Below are positions 1-6,764 of a stretch of DNA of 16,069 nucleotides, one piece after another; the first letter of the stretch is position 1; every line of letters starts with the position of its first letter. The notes beneath the pieces were generated by a model that did no database searches, had not been told where the DNA came from, and worked only from the letters and a program-made list of their open reading frames with translations. The translations under genes and the position numbers were made by a program. This DNA comes from Thermoplasmata archaeon (GTDB taxonomy: Archaea > Thermoplasmatota > Thermoplasmata > Thermoplasmatales > Thermoplasmataceae), in assembly GCA_021797385.1 (NCBI GenBank), contig JAJZZW010000026.1:1-16069 (forward strand), written 5' to 3'.

Positions 1-79
1 AATAACCCCTCATGTAGCTGTAGTATCCATATCTTCTTATATCCCTGTTTGATCCAAAAGTGACTGGTTTTGGTGTCAT
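1..79 (-). CDS. Partial 5' end of an unidentified protein (runs off left edge)
   Basis: Reading the minus strand from the ATG at 79, 26 codons stay open to the window edge. The product starts MTPKPVTFGSNRDIRRYG and continues rich in Tyr and Arg. I do not recognise it. The main support is a TATA-like box (minus-strand TTAAATA, plus 101-107) centred 25 nt upstream of the ATG, the same leaderless spacing as the well-identified genes here. The gene would be divergent from gmhA. A 26-codon open frame alone is weak evidence, so this rests on the promoter. Confidence 0.4.
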   Translation of the reverse strand, partial: MTPKPVTFGSNRDIRRYGYYSYMRGY

Positions 80-91
80 AAAAAACCAATC

Positions 92-121
92 AATTCCCTG
101 TATTTAACCGTACAGGGGATT
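92..121. promoter_or_regulatory. 11-bp inverted repeat enclosing a TATA box (candidate operator)
   Basis: Arms AATTCCCTGTA (92-102) and TACAGGGGATT (111-121) are complementary with one G-T pair and an 8-nt spacer. On the minus strand the element covers the TATA-like TTAAATA at 101-107, 25 nt before the ATG at 79. A protein bound to the palindrome would block TBP. It could instead act as an RNA hairpin only if transcription started further upstream. Confidence 0.4.
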
Positions 122-230
122 TACATTCAATTGAAATTCATGGCAAAATGAATTGTGCAACTGACTTAATACGTCATAAATATTTTTAATGTAAAATATT
201 GTTGTTCTCTGCTTTAGGTCAATGAAAACA

Positions 231-240
231 ATATATTTAA
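231..240 (+). promoter_or_regulatory. TATA-like box of gmhA
   Basis: ATATATTTAA is centred about 28 nt upstream of the ATG at 264, consistent with a leaderless archaeal promoter. No Shine-Dalgarno precedes the start. Confidence 0.5.
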
Positions 241-263
241 GAATATTTTAATATTTACTGATA

Positions 264-812
264 ATGGATCTTGAAGCTTACAAACAGGAAGGCATTATAG
301 CCAGGAAAAATATAGATGATAATCTGATACGGAAAATAGCAGGTGGAATTGTAAATTCCTTTAATAAGAATGGAAAGCTGATAGTATTCGGCAATGGAGG
401 TTCTGCTGCAGATTCACAGCATTTTGTTGCTGAACTCACAGGCCATTTTACCAAGGAGAGGAAACCGCTGCCGGCACTGGCTCTTACAACAAACACATCA
501 GCACTAACCGCAATAGGAAACGATTATTCATATAAGGAAATATTTTCAAGGCAGGTAAGGGCATTGTGCAATAGCAATGATTACGTTGTAGGAATAAGCA
601 CATCAGGAAATTCGGAGAATGTTATATTAGCTCTTGAAGATGCCAATAAAATAGGTGCCTACACACTTGGTTTCACCGGTAAAACAGGAGGAAAACTTAA
701 TGGAATGTGCAGGGAGGTTTTCCATGCAGATACAGATACCACATCAGTAATACAGGAGGTGCACATAACAGCAATCCATATGATATGTGCATTGATCGAT
801 GAAAAGTACTGA
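264..812 (+). CDS. gmhA: Sedoheptulose-7-phosphate isomerase (GmhA-like, SIS domain)
   Basis: It converts D-sedoheptulose 7-phosphate to D-glycero-D-manno-heptose 7-phosphate, the first committed step of activated-heptose synthesis, in the cytoplasm. At 182 aa it is close to the 192 aa of E. coli GmhA. Visible family marks are the phosphate/substrate loop GNGGSAADSQH (residues 43-53), the following AELTGHF, the SIS signature GISTSGNSENV, the FTGKTGG loop, and the C-terminal QEVHITAIH. By comparison with E. coli GmhA (H61, E65, Q172, H180), H53, E57, Q164 and H172 are the expected metal and catalytic residues, and all are present. The ATG at 264 has a TATA-like box at -28. The next gene, a heptose-phosphate kinase, begins 40 nt downstream and catalyses the next step, which strongly supports the call over a generic SIS-domain sugar isomerase. 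Confidence 0.9.
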   Translation: MDLEAYKQEGIIARKNIDDNLIRKIAGGIVNSFNKNGKLIVFGNGGSAADSQHFVAELTGHFTKERKPLPALALTTNTSALTAIGNDYSYKEIFSRQVRALCNSNDYVVGISTSGNSENVILALEDANKIGAYTLGFTGKTGGKLNGMCREVFHADTDTTSVIQEVHITAIHMICALIDEKY

Positions 813-823
813 CCAAGGATAGT

Positions 824-834
824 TTTTTATAAAT
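824..834 (+). promoter_or_regulatory. TATA-like box of the heptose-phosphate kinase gene
   Basis: TTTTTATAAAT lies in the 39-nt gap after gmhA, centred about 23 nt before the ATG at 852. The kinase gene may therefore be transcribed from its own start as well as by read-through. The same TTTATAAAT core precedes the gene at 8025. Confidence 0.5.
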
Positions 835-851
835 ATTTCCATTATCCTGTT

Positions 852-1820
852 ATGATCATAACAAAGACCCCGTTGCGGATAGGTCTCGTGGGAGGCAGCA
901 CCGATATACCGGAATATTACCGTAAATACGGCGGTTTGCTTGTTTCCGCTGCCATAAACAAGTACATATATATAATTGTAAATAAGAAATTCGATCATAA
1001 AATCAGGGTATCATATTCAAAGACAGAAATAGTTGATACAGTTGATGAAATTAAGCATCCCAGCGTGAGGGAGGCAATGAAATTACTGGATATAGATGGT
1101 GGAATTGAGATTCTGAGCGTTTCAGATATACCATCAACAGGAACCGGGCTTGGTTCAAGCTCCACATTTCTGGTTGGCCTTCTTAATGCCCTGCACGCAT
1201 ATAAATCAGAATTTGCTAGCAGGAATAAACTTGCAGAGGAAGCAATTGAAATCGAGAGAAATATACTGAGGGAGCCAGGTGGAATGCAGGACCAGTACAT
1301 GGCTTCCTTTGGTGGCATCAACATGCTCAAATTCAACGAGAACGATTCCGTGTATGTAAATCCGGTTACCCTTGATCACGACAAGCTTGAAAAGCTAAGG
1401 GAAAACATGGTATTGCTATATACAGGAATAGACCATAATTCTGGTGAGCTGCATCAGAATATAAGAAAGGAAATATCATCACATCTGGATGAATATGAAA
1501 AGATGAAGGGTTATTCACAGGATTTTTACCATTATTTATTCGATATGGACATTGAAAAACTCGGAAAAACACTGAACCAGAACTGGATATGCAAGAAATC
1601 ACTGTATGAGAAAATATCCACACCCACCATTGATGATTATTATTCCAGAGCAATGGAACTTGGAGCCTATGGTGGGAATCTCATAGGTGCAGGTGGTGGT
1701 GGATTCCTTGTATTCATTACAGATAGCTGGAAGAAAAGGAAACTCGACGACCTCGGACTCAGAAATATTGATTTCGATTTTGATTTTGAGGGTTCCAGGA
1801 TAATTTATTTTTCTGAATAA
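852..1820 (+). CDS. hddA: GHMP-family D-glycero-D-manno-heptose 7-phosphate kinase (HddA-like)
   Basis: It probably phosphorylates heptose 7-phosphate at C1 to give the 1,7-bisphosphate, following GmhA. All three GHMP motifs are present: PLRIGLVGGSTDI near the N-terminus (residues 7-19), the ATP-binding GTGLGSSST (97-105), and the C-terminal glycine-rich NLIGAGGGGFLVF (276-288). REPGGMQDQYMASFGG (140-155), with D147 in the usual catalytic position, is typical of the HddA / fucokinase-like branch. Length (322 aa) is normal. It starts 40 nt after gmhA with its own TATA-like box. No bisphosphate phosphatase (GmhB) or nucleotidyltransferase (HddC/HldE) is in the window, so whether the product becomes GDP- or ADP-heptose cannot be told. 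A related GHMP sugar kinase is the alternative, but the gmhA neighbour makes heptose most likely. Confidence 0.85.
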   Translation: MIITKTPLRIGLVGGSTDIPEYYRKYGGLLVSAAINKYIYIIVNKKFDHKIRVSYSKTEIVDTVDEIKHPSVREAMKLLDIDGGIEILSVSDIPSTGTGLGSSSTFLVGLLNALHAYKSEFASRNKLAEEAIEIERNILREPGGMQDQYMASFGGINMLKFNENDSVYVNPVTLDHDKLEKLRENMVLLYTGIDHNSGELHQNIRKEISSHLDEYEKMKGYSQDFYHYLFDMDIEKLGKTLNQNWICKKSLYEKISTPTIDDYYSRAMELGAYGGNLIGAGGGGFLVFITDSWKKRKLDDLGLRNIDFDFDFEGSRIIYFSE

Positions 1821-1896
1821 ATTTTGACTTTCTTTCTATCCTGATGCATGGAGGTCCATAGTTTCAAGGTTAAAGGTACAATCGATTTTAGTAGTT

Positions 1897-1913
1897 AGAA
1901 TAAAATAGGAGGA
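1897..1913 (+). promoter_or_regulatory. Weak TATA-like box and purine-rich GGAGG upstream of the HEPN-like gene
   Basis: AGAATAAAATA (1897-1907) is centred about 27 nt from the ATG at 1929. GGAGG follows at 1908-1912 but ends 16 nt before the ATG, too far for a standard Shine-Dalgarno. The initiation mode is unclear. Confidence 0.3.
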
Positions 1914-1928
1914 AGGTATAGAATAATT

Positions 1929-2720
1929 ATGTATTCGGAATATATTATGGAGCAGGTTTTTGATTTCTTTCAGTATCCTGAGAGCTATGACCGGGCGATG
2001 ATCAATGCCTCACTTCAAAGGATCACCTGTACAAACGACAATCTAATTTATAATAATAAAAGGGTTGAACCAGAACTAAAATGTACCAAGCAGAATTGCC
2101 TGGGATTTTTTCTTGCTAATATTCCGGCAATGATCGTTAATTCCACAGAATTTAGAGATGAACTTCCAGCCAAACTGGAAAAGCTTCGAAAAGATACTCT
2201 GGAACTTATAAATCTTGGAAAGTTCAATGAACTGGCGACACTTGATCTATATCTTCTGTTAGAAATGGCCATGCGCTGTGCGTATTCTATATGGCTGGGA
2301 AATAGAATTTATATCTCAAAATATGGAAATGATGACATAGTTCTGGAGAATTATGATTATAGGAGACTCAAACTTTATATAAGGCTAAATGGTCTGGGTA
2401 GATCCGATATTTACGTTAACGGTGAACCATTTCCCGGGTCAGAAAATTCATTATTACGATGGGCCACCAAATTCGTAGATCGGCCAACAGGGCTTATGTT
2501 CAGACTATCACTGAATATACGGAACCTTCTTGCACATGGGGAAAATGAATGGTCTCTGTATCCCGTTGCTGAAAGTGCTAAAATAGCAGCATCAACTGCA
2601 GCCAAGCTATTATCAGAAATAGAGCCAGGGAAAATTACCAGAAACCGGGGTACGCACAATTCTGATAAAATTCGTACCCAGAAAAAATACAATGGATTCA
2701 CAAGCAGAAGGAATTACTGA
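1929..2720 (+). CDS. Orphan HEPN-domain-like protein (putative RNase or nucleotide-binding)
   Basis: 263 aa, with no family recognised over the full length. The helical segment at residues 101-128 (ELATLDLYLLLEMAMRCAYS onward) and the later RLSLNIRNLLAHGENEWSLY (192-211) look like the two core helices of a HEPN domain. R198-N-L-L-A-H203 is an exact R-x4-H motif, which in HEPN ribonucleases (toxins such as RnlA and MNT-HEPN systems, Cas RNases) is the catalytic signature. The roughly 70 residues between these helices would be an insertion. The basic C-terminus (240-263, many K/R) could bind nucleic acid. No antitoxin or nucleotidyltransferase partner is adjacent: the upstream gene is a heptose kinase and the downstream gene is convergent, 4 nt away. 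HEPN membership is inferred by eye from helix pattern and motif. The ORF itself is secure: long, ATG start, sensible composition. Confidence 0.6.
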   Translation: MYSEYIMEQVFDFFQYPESYDRAMINASLQRITCTNDNLIYNNKRVEPELKCTKQNCLGFFLANIPAMIVNSTEFRDELPAKLEKLRKDTLELINLGKFNELATLDLYLLLEMAMRCAYSIWLGNRIYISKYGNDDIVLENYDYRRLKLYIRLNGLGRSDIYVNGEPFPGSENSLLRWATKFVDRPTGLMFRLSLNIRNLLAHGENEWSLYPVAESAKIAASTAAKLLSEIEPGKITRNRGTHNSDKIRTQKKYNGFTSRRNY

Positions 2721-2724
2721 TATC

Positions 2725-2994
2725 CTACTGTCTTTGTTTAACTATAAAATTCAGTTTTCTGTAATCTTTGTAAACGGCGATACAGCATACATCTGTATAA
2801 TTTATTGAAAACACCATCGAATCTATACTGTATATTTTGAGGACCCCATTGTTGACTGTTAACATATTTACGCCAGAATATACTGAATCATTAATATATA
2901 TGTCATAAAAGCCCTTTAAAATATATATTCTGTTAACTGTATTTATAAATTTAGAGTAAATAAATTGATCAAGGGCCTGTTCAATATCACACAT
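2725..2994 (-). CDS. Small hypothetical protein, beta-rich, downstream of folD
   Basis: 89 aa starting MCDIEQALDQFIYSKF, unrecognised. After a short N-terminal helix the sequence alternates hydrophobic residues as in beta strands (IYILKGFYDIYIND, GVLKIYSIDSMVFSIN, CCIAVYKDY), which could form a small beta barrel; any Sm-like resemblance is only an impression. It is read as real because minus-strand GTTTATATC at 3016-3024 is centred 26 nt before the ATG, matching the leaderless promoters here, and because it fills the gap between folD (44 nt upstream) and the convergent HEPN-like gene (4 nt away). It has an unusual Cys-Cys pair near its end. Co-transcription with folD is possible. Confidence 0.55.
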   Translation of the reverse strand: MCDIEQALDQFIYSKFINTVNRIYILKGFYDIYINDSVYSGVNMLTVNNGVLKIYSIDSMVFSINYTDVCCIAVYKDYRKLNFIVKQRQ

Positions 2995-3015
2995 ACAAAA
3001 AGAAATAAAGAGTTA

Positions 3016-3024
3016 GATATAAAC
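3016..3024 (-). promoter_or_regulatory. TATA-like box of the small gene at 2725-2994
   Basis: Minus-strand GTTTATATC is centred 26 nt upstream of the ATG at 2994, in the 44-nt gap after folD. Confidence 0.45.
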
Positions 3025-3038
3025 GTTTGTTTAATAAA

Positions 3039-3881
3039 TCATTTTTTATTTTCAAGCTGGTATTTCAATCCGTTGACAAAATTTTCAAATATATCTGTTG
3101 CTGTAACTATCCCTATACCGCCCGGAACAGGAGTGATATTTATTATATATTTTTCCAGTACAGAAAAATTAGCATCACCGGTAATTTCTCTTCCGGAATA
3201 GTTAATCCCGACATCTATCACTGTAGAATCTGGTTTAACATAATCTTTATCAAGGAATCCAGAAATCCCTACGGCAACAATCACTATATCACTTTCCCTT
3301 GAAATTTTTCTGATATCCGGAGTTTTGCTATGACATAGTGTTACTGTATAATCTCTGTTAAGAAGCAGCATTGAAAGCGGACGCCCGACAACCGGAGACC
3401 TGTTAATTATACAAACAATTTTACCAGGTACTTTATAATATTCAATAATATCTATCACTGCCCTCGCTGTTGCAGGAGCGATCATCTCATTTTTCATGGA
3501 CAGATTTCCTTGATTATATGGGGTCATTCCATCTGAATCTTTGTAAAAGCTTATGTTATTAACCGTATTATAAAAATTCAGGCCTGGTGGTAATGGTGAT
3601 TCTATCATTATCCCATGTATATCATCTCTTCTGTTGAACGTTCTGACGTAGTCTATAAGACTTTTCTGATCTATTGAAGAGAAATTTTTTAATTCAACCT
3701 CTACTCCAAGCTTATCTCCACGTTTAATTTTTGAATTGGCATAGATAGTACTGGCAGGATCGTTTCCGATCTGAATCAGCTGAAGCTTTGGTGTTATCTT
3801 ATATTTATCTCTTATGGCATCAATTTCTGACCTGATCTTTAGCATTTTTTTATTTGCAACTATTTTTCCGTCCAACAACAT
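3039..3881 (-). CDS. folD: Methylenetetrahydrofolate dehydrogenase / methenyltetrahydrofolate cyclohydrolase FolD
   Basis: This bifunctional enzyme interconverts 5,10-methylene- and 10-formyl-tetrahydrofolate with NAD(P). Present are the catalytic Y-x3-K (YANSK), the SPLPPG loop, KDSDGMTPYNQG, the cofactor loop INRSPVVGRPLSMLLLNRDY, CHSKT, VIDVGINY and the C-terminal TPVPGGIG. The frame is open to a GTG at 3890, but the ATG at 3881 (280 aa) has a minus-strand ATTTTATG box (3901-3910) about 24 nt upstream and is preferred. Two positions differ from the common consensus: the Gln of VQLPLP, which helps cyclohydrolase chemistry in well-studied enzymes, is Glu (IESPLP), and PGGVGPMT is PGGIGIVT. 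I believe the Thermoplasma enzymes may share the Glu, so this may be a lineage trait rather than loss of activity. Confidence 0.95.
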   Translation of the reverse strand: MLLDGKIVANKKMLKIRSEIDAIRDKYKITPKLQLIQIGNDPASTIYANSKIKRGDKLGVEVELKNFSSIDQKSLIDYVRTFNRRDDIHGIMIESPLPPGLNFYNTVNNISFYKDSDGMTPYNQGNLSMKNEMIAPATARAVIDIIEYYKVPGKIVCIINRSPVVGRPLSMLLLNRDYTVTLCHSKTPDIRKISRESDIVIVAVGISGFLDKDYVKPDSTVIDVGINYSGREITGDANFSVLEKYIINITPVPGGIGIVTATDIFENFVNGLKYQLENKK

Positions 3882-4446
3882 ATTCAGCACCTTCTTGTAT
3901 CATAAAATGCATTGTCTTAGATTTTACGTACTGTTTATGCATCTATGTACTTTATCCTGAATCTATTGACGCAAATCAATCTATCGAAAAATGGTACATT
4001 ATTTATTTTATAACTCATATTTAATATGTCATTATTGAATTCCTTATTTTTATTATGTAATTGTACAGCCATTTACCTCTAAAAATATTCTCTTTAATGC
4101 CTTTGATGTGTTAATGTTTAGTTTATCACTGTCTATCTTTGTTTTAATAATCACTGCTGGCTGGTACTTTCCTCTCTCTTTAGTTTTGTTTACCTTATCT
4201 TTTATTATGTTATTCTTTACTTTTATCCTGTTCATTTATTAGTTCTATTATAACATCATTAAAGCTTTCCCTTGGAGTGTTTTAATTTATTTAATCTATC
4301 TATGGTTTTACCATGAACTATTATATTTGTAACCCCATAATATGTATATTTATTTAAAATTCATTCAGGATCAGTACACCATTTTCCCTGTTCAATATAA
4401 AATTAACAGTGAAACTCCACAAAATACCTATAATAACATTACCCTA
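3882..4446. other. Gene-poor, very AT-rich intergenic region
   Basis: Apart from the folD promoter (minus-strand ATTTTATG, 3901-3910) and the doubtful 60-codon ORF at 4053-4235, I see no gene, structured RNA or repeat. It separates the divergent folD and AhpD-like genes. Its length is unusual in this otherwise compact window, and a small RNA cannot be excluded. Confidence 0.5.
4053..4235 (-). CDS. Doubtful 60-aa lysine-rich ORF
   Basis: MNRIKVKNNIIKDKVNKTKE begins a basic 60-residue product with a plausible short strand-helix tail (QPAVIIKTKID, SKALKRIFLEV). No homology is recognised. A TTATAATA sequence upstream (4249-4256 on the plus strand) is only about 17 nt from the ATG, so the spacing does not match other promoters here. 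In such AT-rich DNA a Lys/Asn/Ile-rich ORF of this size can arise by chance. Confidence 0.22.
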   Translation of the reverse strand: MNRIKVKNNIIKDKVNKTKERGKYQPAVIIKTKIDSDKLNINTSKALKRIFLEVNGCTIT

Positions 4447-4447
4447 A

Positions 4448-4456
4448 TATATATAA
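4448..4456 (+). promoter_or_regulatory. TATA-like box of the AhpD-like gene
   Basis: TATATATAA is centred 27 nt before the ATG at 4479. It decides the start: the in-frame TTG at 4470 would lie too close to the box. Confidence 0.55.
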
Positions 4457-4478
4457 TAAGTATGAGCTGTTGATAAAT

Positions 4479-4817
4479 ATGGACGCTAATAAAAAATTAC
4501 AAGAAGTCAACAGGATAATAGTAGAATCTAATAAGGATAACAAAGAATTTACAAGCTCATTTATGAATTTCATGGGCATAACCATGAATTCCGGAGCCCT
4601 TGACACTAAAACAAAAGAATTATTGGCCCTTGCTCTGGGAATTGCGGCCAGATGTGAATGGTGCATTTCATATCATGTTAATGAAGCATTTAAGGCAGGT
4701 GCAACTAAAAACGAGCTTATGGAAGTGGGCTATGTAACCGTATTAATGTATGGCTCACAGGCACTTATGGAAATGAACAGCTTAGTTGATGCAATAAACC
4801 AGTTTGAAAAACAATGA
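4479..4817 (+). CDS. AhpD-like / carboxymuconolactone decarboxylase family protein
   Basis: This small all-helical protein (112 aa from the ATG at 4479) belongs to the CMD/AhpD fold family. The decisive motif is CEWCISYH, the C-x2-C-x3-H redox signature of AhpD-like proteins, preceded by DTKTKELLALALGIAARC and followed by HVNEAFKAGATKNELMEVGYV, both typical of the family. Members with this Cys pair act as peroxidase-linked thiol reductants, not decarboxylases; a hydroperoxide-detoxifying role is likely but the partner is unknown. The frame extends to a TTG at 4470, but the TATA-like box at 4448-4456 favours 4479. Its stop overlaps the start of the next gene (ATGA), so the two are translationally coupled. 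A peroxiredoxin gene lies elsewhere in the window (13535-14122) but is not adjacent. Confidence 0.85.
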   Translation: MDANKKLQEVNRIIVESNKDNKEFTSSFMNFMGITMNSGALDTKTKELLALALGIAARCEWCISYHVNEAFKAGATKNELMEVGYVTVLMYGSQALMEMNSLVDAINQFEKQ

Positions 4818-5974
4818 ATGTTAATAATCTATTGAGTAAAATCTATAGTTCAGAGACTTATTATGAAGCTGTAGATCAGAAAATAAATGATATAGTTGAT
4901 ATGATCCGCAAAGGTTACTCTTCAGAACGGCTTAACAGGCAAAGAAACCCCGATTTTAAATGTTTATTTGAATTTGCCAAATCTAGAATAAGGGTCTCTC
5001 GAAAATTTACATACGCAGGCCACCTATTTCTTGATTATTATTCCTCTATGTATTCAACCCCGGAAATAATAGGAAAATACAGGGCTGCGAGATTAAAGGG
5101 GCATTACATTATTGATGCGGGAAGTGGTGCAGGTATGCAAGATATTGTATTTGCCAAGTATTCCCATGTAATAGGTATTGAAATGAATAAATCCAGATAT
5201 CTAATGGCTCTTCTGAACCGAATTCCATATAAATCCACTGCTAATTTCATAAATGATGATTTTTTCAATTATTCTGGTGATTTCAGAGACTCGATAATAT
5301 TCAGTGACCCTTTACGCCCATCAAATTCAAAGGAAAAATATTTTTCACAGCTGTCTCCGAATCCCCTTAATTCTATTTCTGTTTCAGATAACATTTTCGG
5401 GTATGCTATCGACCTTCCTCCCCATATTAAATGGGAAAATATACTTTTAAAGGGAGAAAAAGAGTATATATCCATAAACGGAAGCCTGAATAGATTAACG
5501 GTCTATTCACCATCGCTTTCAAAAGAAGAATCAACTGCTGTTATTCTTCCGGAAAATATAATACATTCTGGTAGGCCGGATGAATTTAAAAAATCATTAT
5601 CTCATGAATGCAAGAACTTTAAATATCTATATATGCCTGACATTTCCGTAGTATATGCCAAACTTTTGAATGATATTATAGATCCCGACTGGAAAATGAT
5701 ATACTTAGATCAGAAACGGTACGTATTTGCAGGGAATTCTGAATTAAAGACATTTCCGGGTACACAGTATTCTATCATAGATTTTTCTGATGATTTGAAT
5801 ATTGAACATAGTCTTGCAAAATATGATGGAGGGAAAGTATTTTTCAGATTCAATATGGAACCTGATGAAATGTATATGCACAAAAACGCGCTGGAAAAAA
5901 ATCTGAAAGGGAACAAGAATATGTATGTATTCAAATCCGGAAATGGATATATAATCACTGAGAAATTAGAATAA
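4814..5974 (+). CDS. Class I SAM-dependent methyltransferase with C-terminal THUMP-like domain
   Basis: 386 aa. Residues 97-133 (HYIIDAGSGAGMQDIVFAKY, then GIEMNKSRYL) form SAM motifs I and II. NDDFFNYS (147-154) and SDPLRPSNSKEKYFSQLSPN (164-183) correspond to motif IV; the DP-x-R...SP pattern matches the DPARR...SPPL motif of the bacterial and archaeal family whose C-terminus is a THUMP-like domain (Porphyromonas PG_1098 type). Downstream family marks also fit: IDLPPHIKWENI, EYISINGSLNRLTVYS and FKYLYMPDISVVYAKL. The family is thought to modify RNA, but the substrate is not established and I do not assign one. The ATG overlaps the stop of the AhpD-like gene by 4 nt, an operon. Residues 1-90 are a helical N-terminal region common in the family. 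Confidence 0.8.
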   Translation: MNVNNLLSKIYSSETYYEAVDQKINDIVDMIRKGYSSERLNRQRNPDFKCLFEFAKSRIRVSRKFTYAGHLFLDYYSSMYSTPEIIGKYRAARLKGHYIIDAGSGAGMQDIVFAKYSHVIGIEMNKSRYLMALLNRIPYKSTANFINDDFFNYSGDFRDSIIFSDPLRPSNSKEKYFSQLSPNPLNSISVSDNIFGYAIDLPPHIKWENILLKGEKEYISINGSLNRLTVYSPSLSKEESTAVILPENIIHSGRPDEFKKSLSHECKNFKYLYMPDISVVYAKLLNDIIDPDWKMIYLDQKRYVFAGNSELKTFPGTQYSIIDFSDDLNIEHSLAKYDGGKVFFRFNMEPDEMYMHKNALEKNLKGNKNMYVFKSGNGYIITEKLE

Positions 5975-6010
5975 AGTACGGGCCATCTTATTTTGAAAAT
6001 CCATGAACCT

Positions 6011-6044
6011 GCTATAAAAATAATTTTTAAATATCTTTTTATAG
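6011..6044 (+). promoter_or_regulatory. Cluster of TATA-like boxes upstream of ribA
   Basis: GCTATAAAAAT (6011-6021), TTTTTAAATATC (6024-6035) and TTTTTATAG (6036-6044) all lie upstream of the GTG at 6061 and ATG at 6070. The third is 21 nt before the GTG and 30 nt before the ATG, so it does not settle the start. Confidence 0.35.
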
Positions 6045-6060
6045 AATTTAGCAATTTCTT

Positions 6061-6648
6061 GTGACAAATATGTTAGAATTTTATTCTAAGGCCAGATTAC
6101 CGACCAGATTCGGCTCATTCGAAATATACGTTTTCAAAAATGATGAAAATATGGACCACGCCGTTCTTGTACATGGAAACGTGGAGGGAAAAGAGAATGT
6201 GCCTGTAAGAATTCATTCTGAGTGCCTGACTGGAGACGTTTTTGGGTCGATGAGATGCGATTGCAGGGATCAATTATTGACATCAATGAGATATATAGGC
6301 AAGCAGGATTATGGTATGCTCATATATTTAAGACAGGAAGGCAGAGGCATAGGACTTCTGAATAAAATCAGGGCATATCATCTTGAAGATACAGGATTGG
6401 ATACGGTAGAGGCAAATGTGGAGCAGGGGCTTCCTGCAGACAACAGAAAGTACAATTTTGCTGCAGACGTTATAAAATATTTTAAAATAGAGTCTGTTCA
6501 GATAATGACCAATAATCCTGAAAAAATTAAATTCCTAGAAGACAACGGAATAAAAATAGTGAAAAGAATTCCTGTTATCATTGAACCCACAGAATTTGAT
6601 AAATTTTATTTGGAGACAAAGAAAGATAAAATGGGACATCTACTCTGA
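6061..6648 (+). CDS. ribA: GTP cyclohydrolase II (riboflavin biosynthesis)
   Basis: It opens GTP to 2,5-diamino-6-ribosylamino-4(3H)-pyrimidinone 5'-phosphate, formate and pyrophosphate, the entry to riboflavin. Zn2+ ligands are C55, C66 and C68 in [17 protein letters not shown]. Substrate motifs are [20 protein letters not shown] (89-108), DTVEAN, LPADNRK with the catalytic D127/R129 pair equivalent to E. coli D126/R128, and the C-terminal IMTNNPEKI. At 195 aa it matches single-domain RibA (E. coli 196 aa), so it is not fused to DHBP synthase. The start is uncertain: GTG at 6061 or ATG at 6070, giving the same core. Many archaea use the unrelated GTP cyclohydrolase III (ArfA) instead, so a bacterial-type RibA is notable. 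The gene stands alone, with no other rib gene in the window. Confidence 0.95.
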   Translation: MTNMLEFYSKARLPTRFGSFEIYVFKNDENMDHAVLVHGNVEGKENVPVRIHSECLTGDVFGSMRCDCRDQLLTSMRYIGKQDYGMLIYLRQEGRGIGLLNKIRAYHLEDTGLDTVEANVEQGLPADNRKYNFAADVIKYFKIESVQIMTNNPEKIKFLEDNGIKIVKRIPVIIEPTEFDKFYLETKKDKMGHLL

Positions 6649-6722
6649 TAATTAGAATAACCTATGGAATTTATTTGTATACACTGGATTTGTATTGATT
6701 TTAAACTACAAAGAAAATAATT

Positions 6723-6764
6723 ATGTGGAAGCTCGTGGTATTGAAAAACATAATATATGGCTAA
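6723..6764 (+). CDS. Possible 13-codon leader ORF overlapping the next gene's start
   Basis: ATG at 6723 reads MWKLVVLKNIIYG and stops at 6762-6764, overlapping the ATG at 6757 in another frame. TTTTAAAC at 6698-6705 is about 22 nt upstream, so a leaderless transcript could begin here. It may be chance; a second TATA-like sequence at 6750-6758 points to a different start for the next gene. Confidence 0.2.
   Translation: MWKLVVLKNIIYG

Noticed and set aside
61..121. Imperfect inverted repeats (GACTGGTTTT region and CCCTGTA region) as an IS end or CRISPR repeat
   Set aside because: No transposase frame, no second copy and no regular spacing; the second repeat is better explained as an operator around a TATA box.
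3027..3302. Plus-strand ORFs opposite the end of folD
   Set aside because: They are antisense shadows of a secure FolD coding sequence and lack a promoter or recognisable domains.
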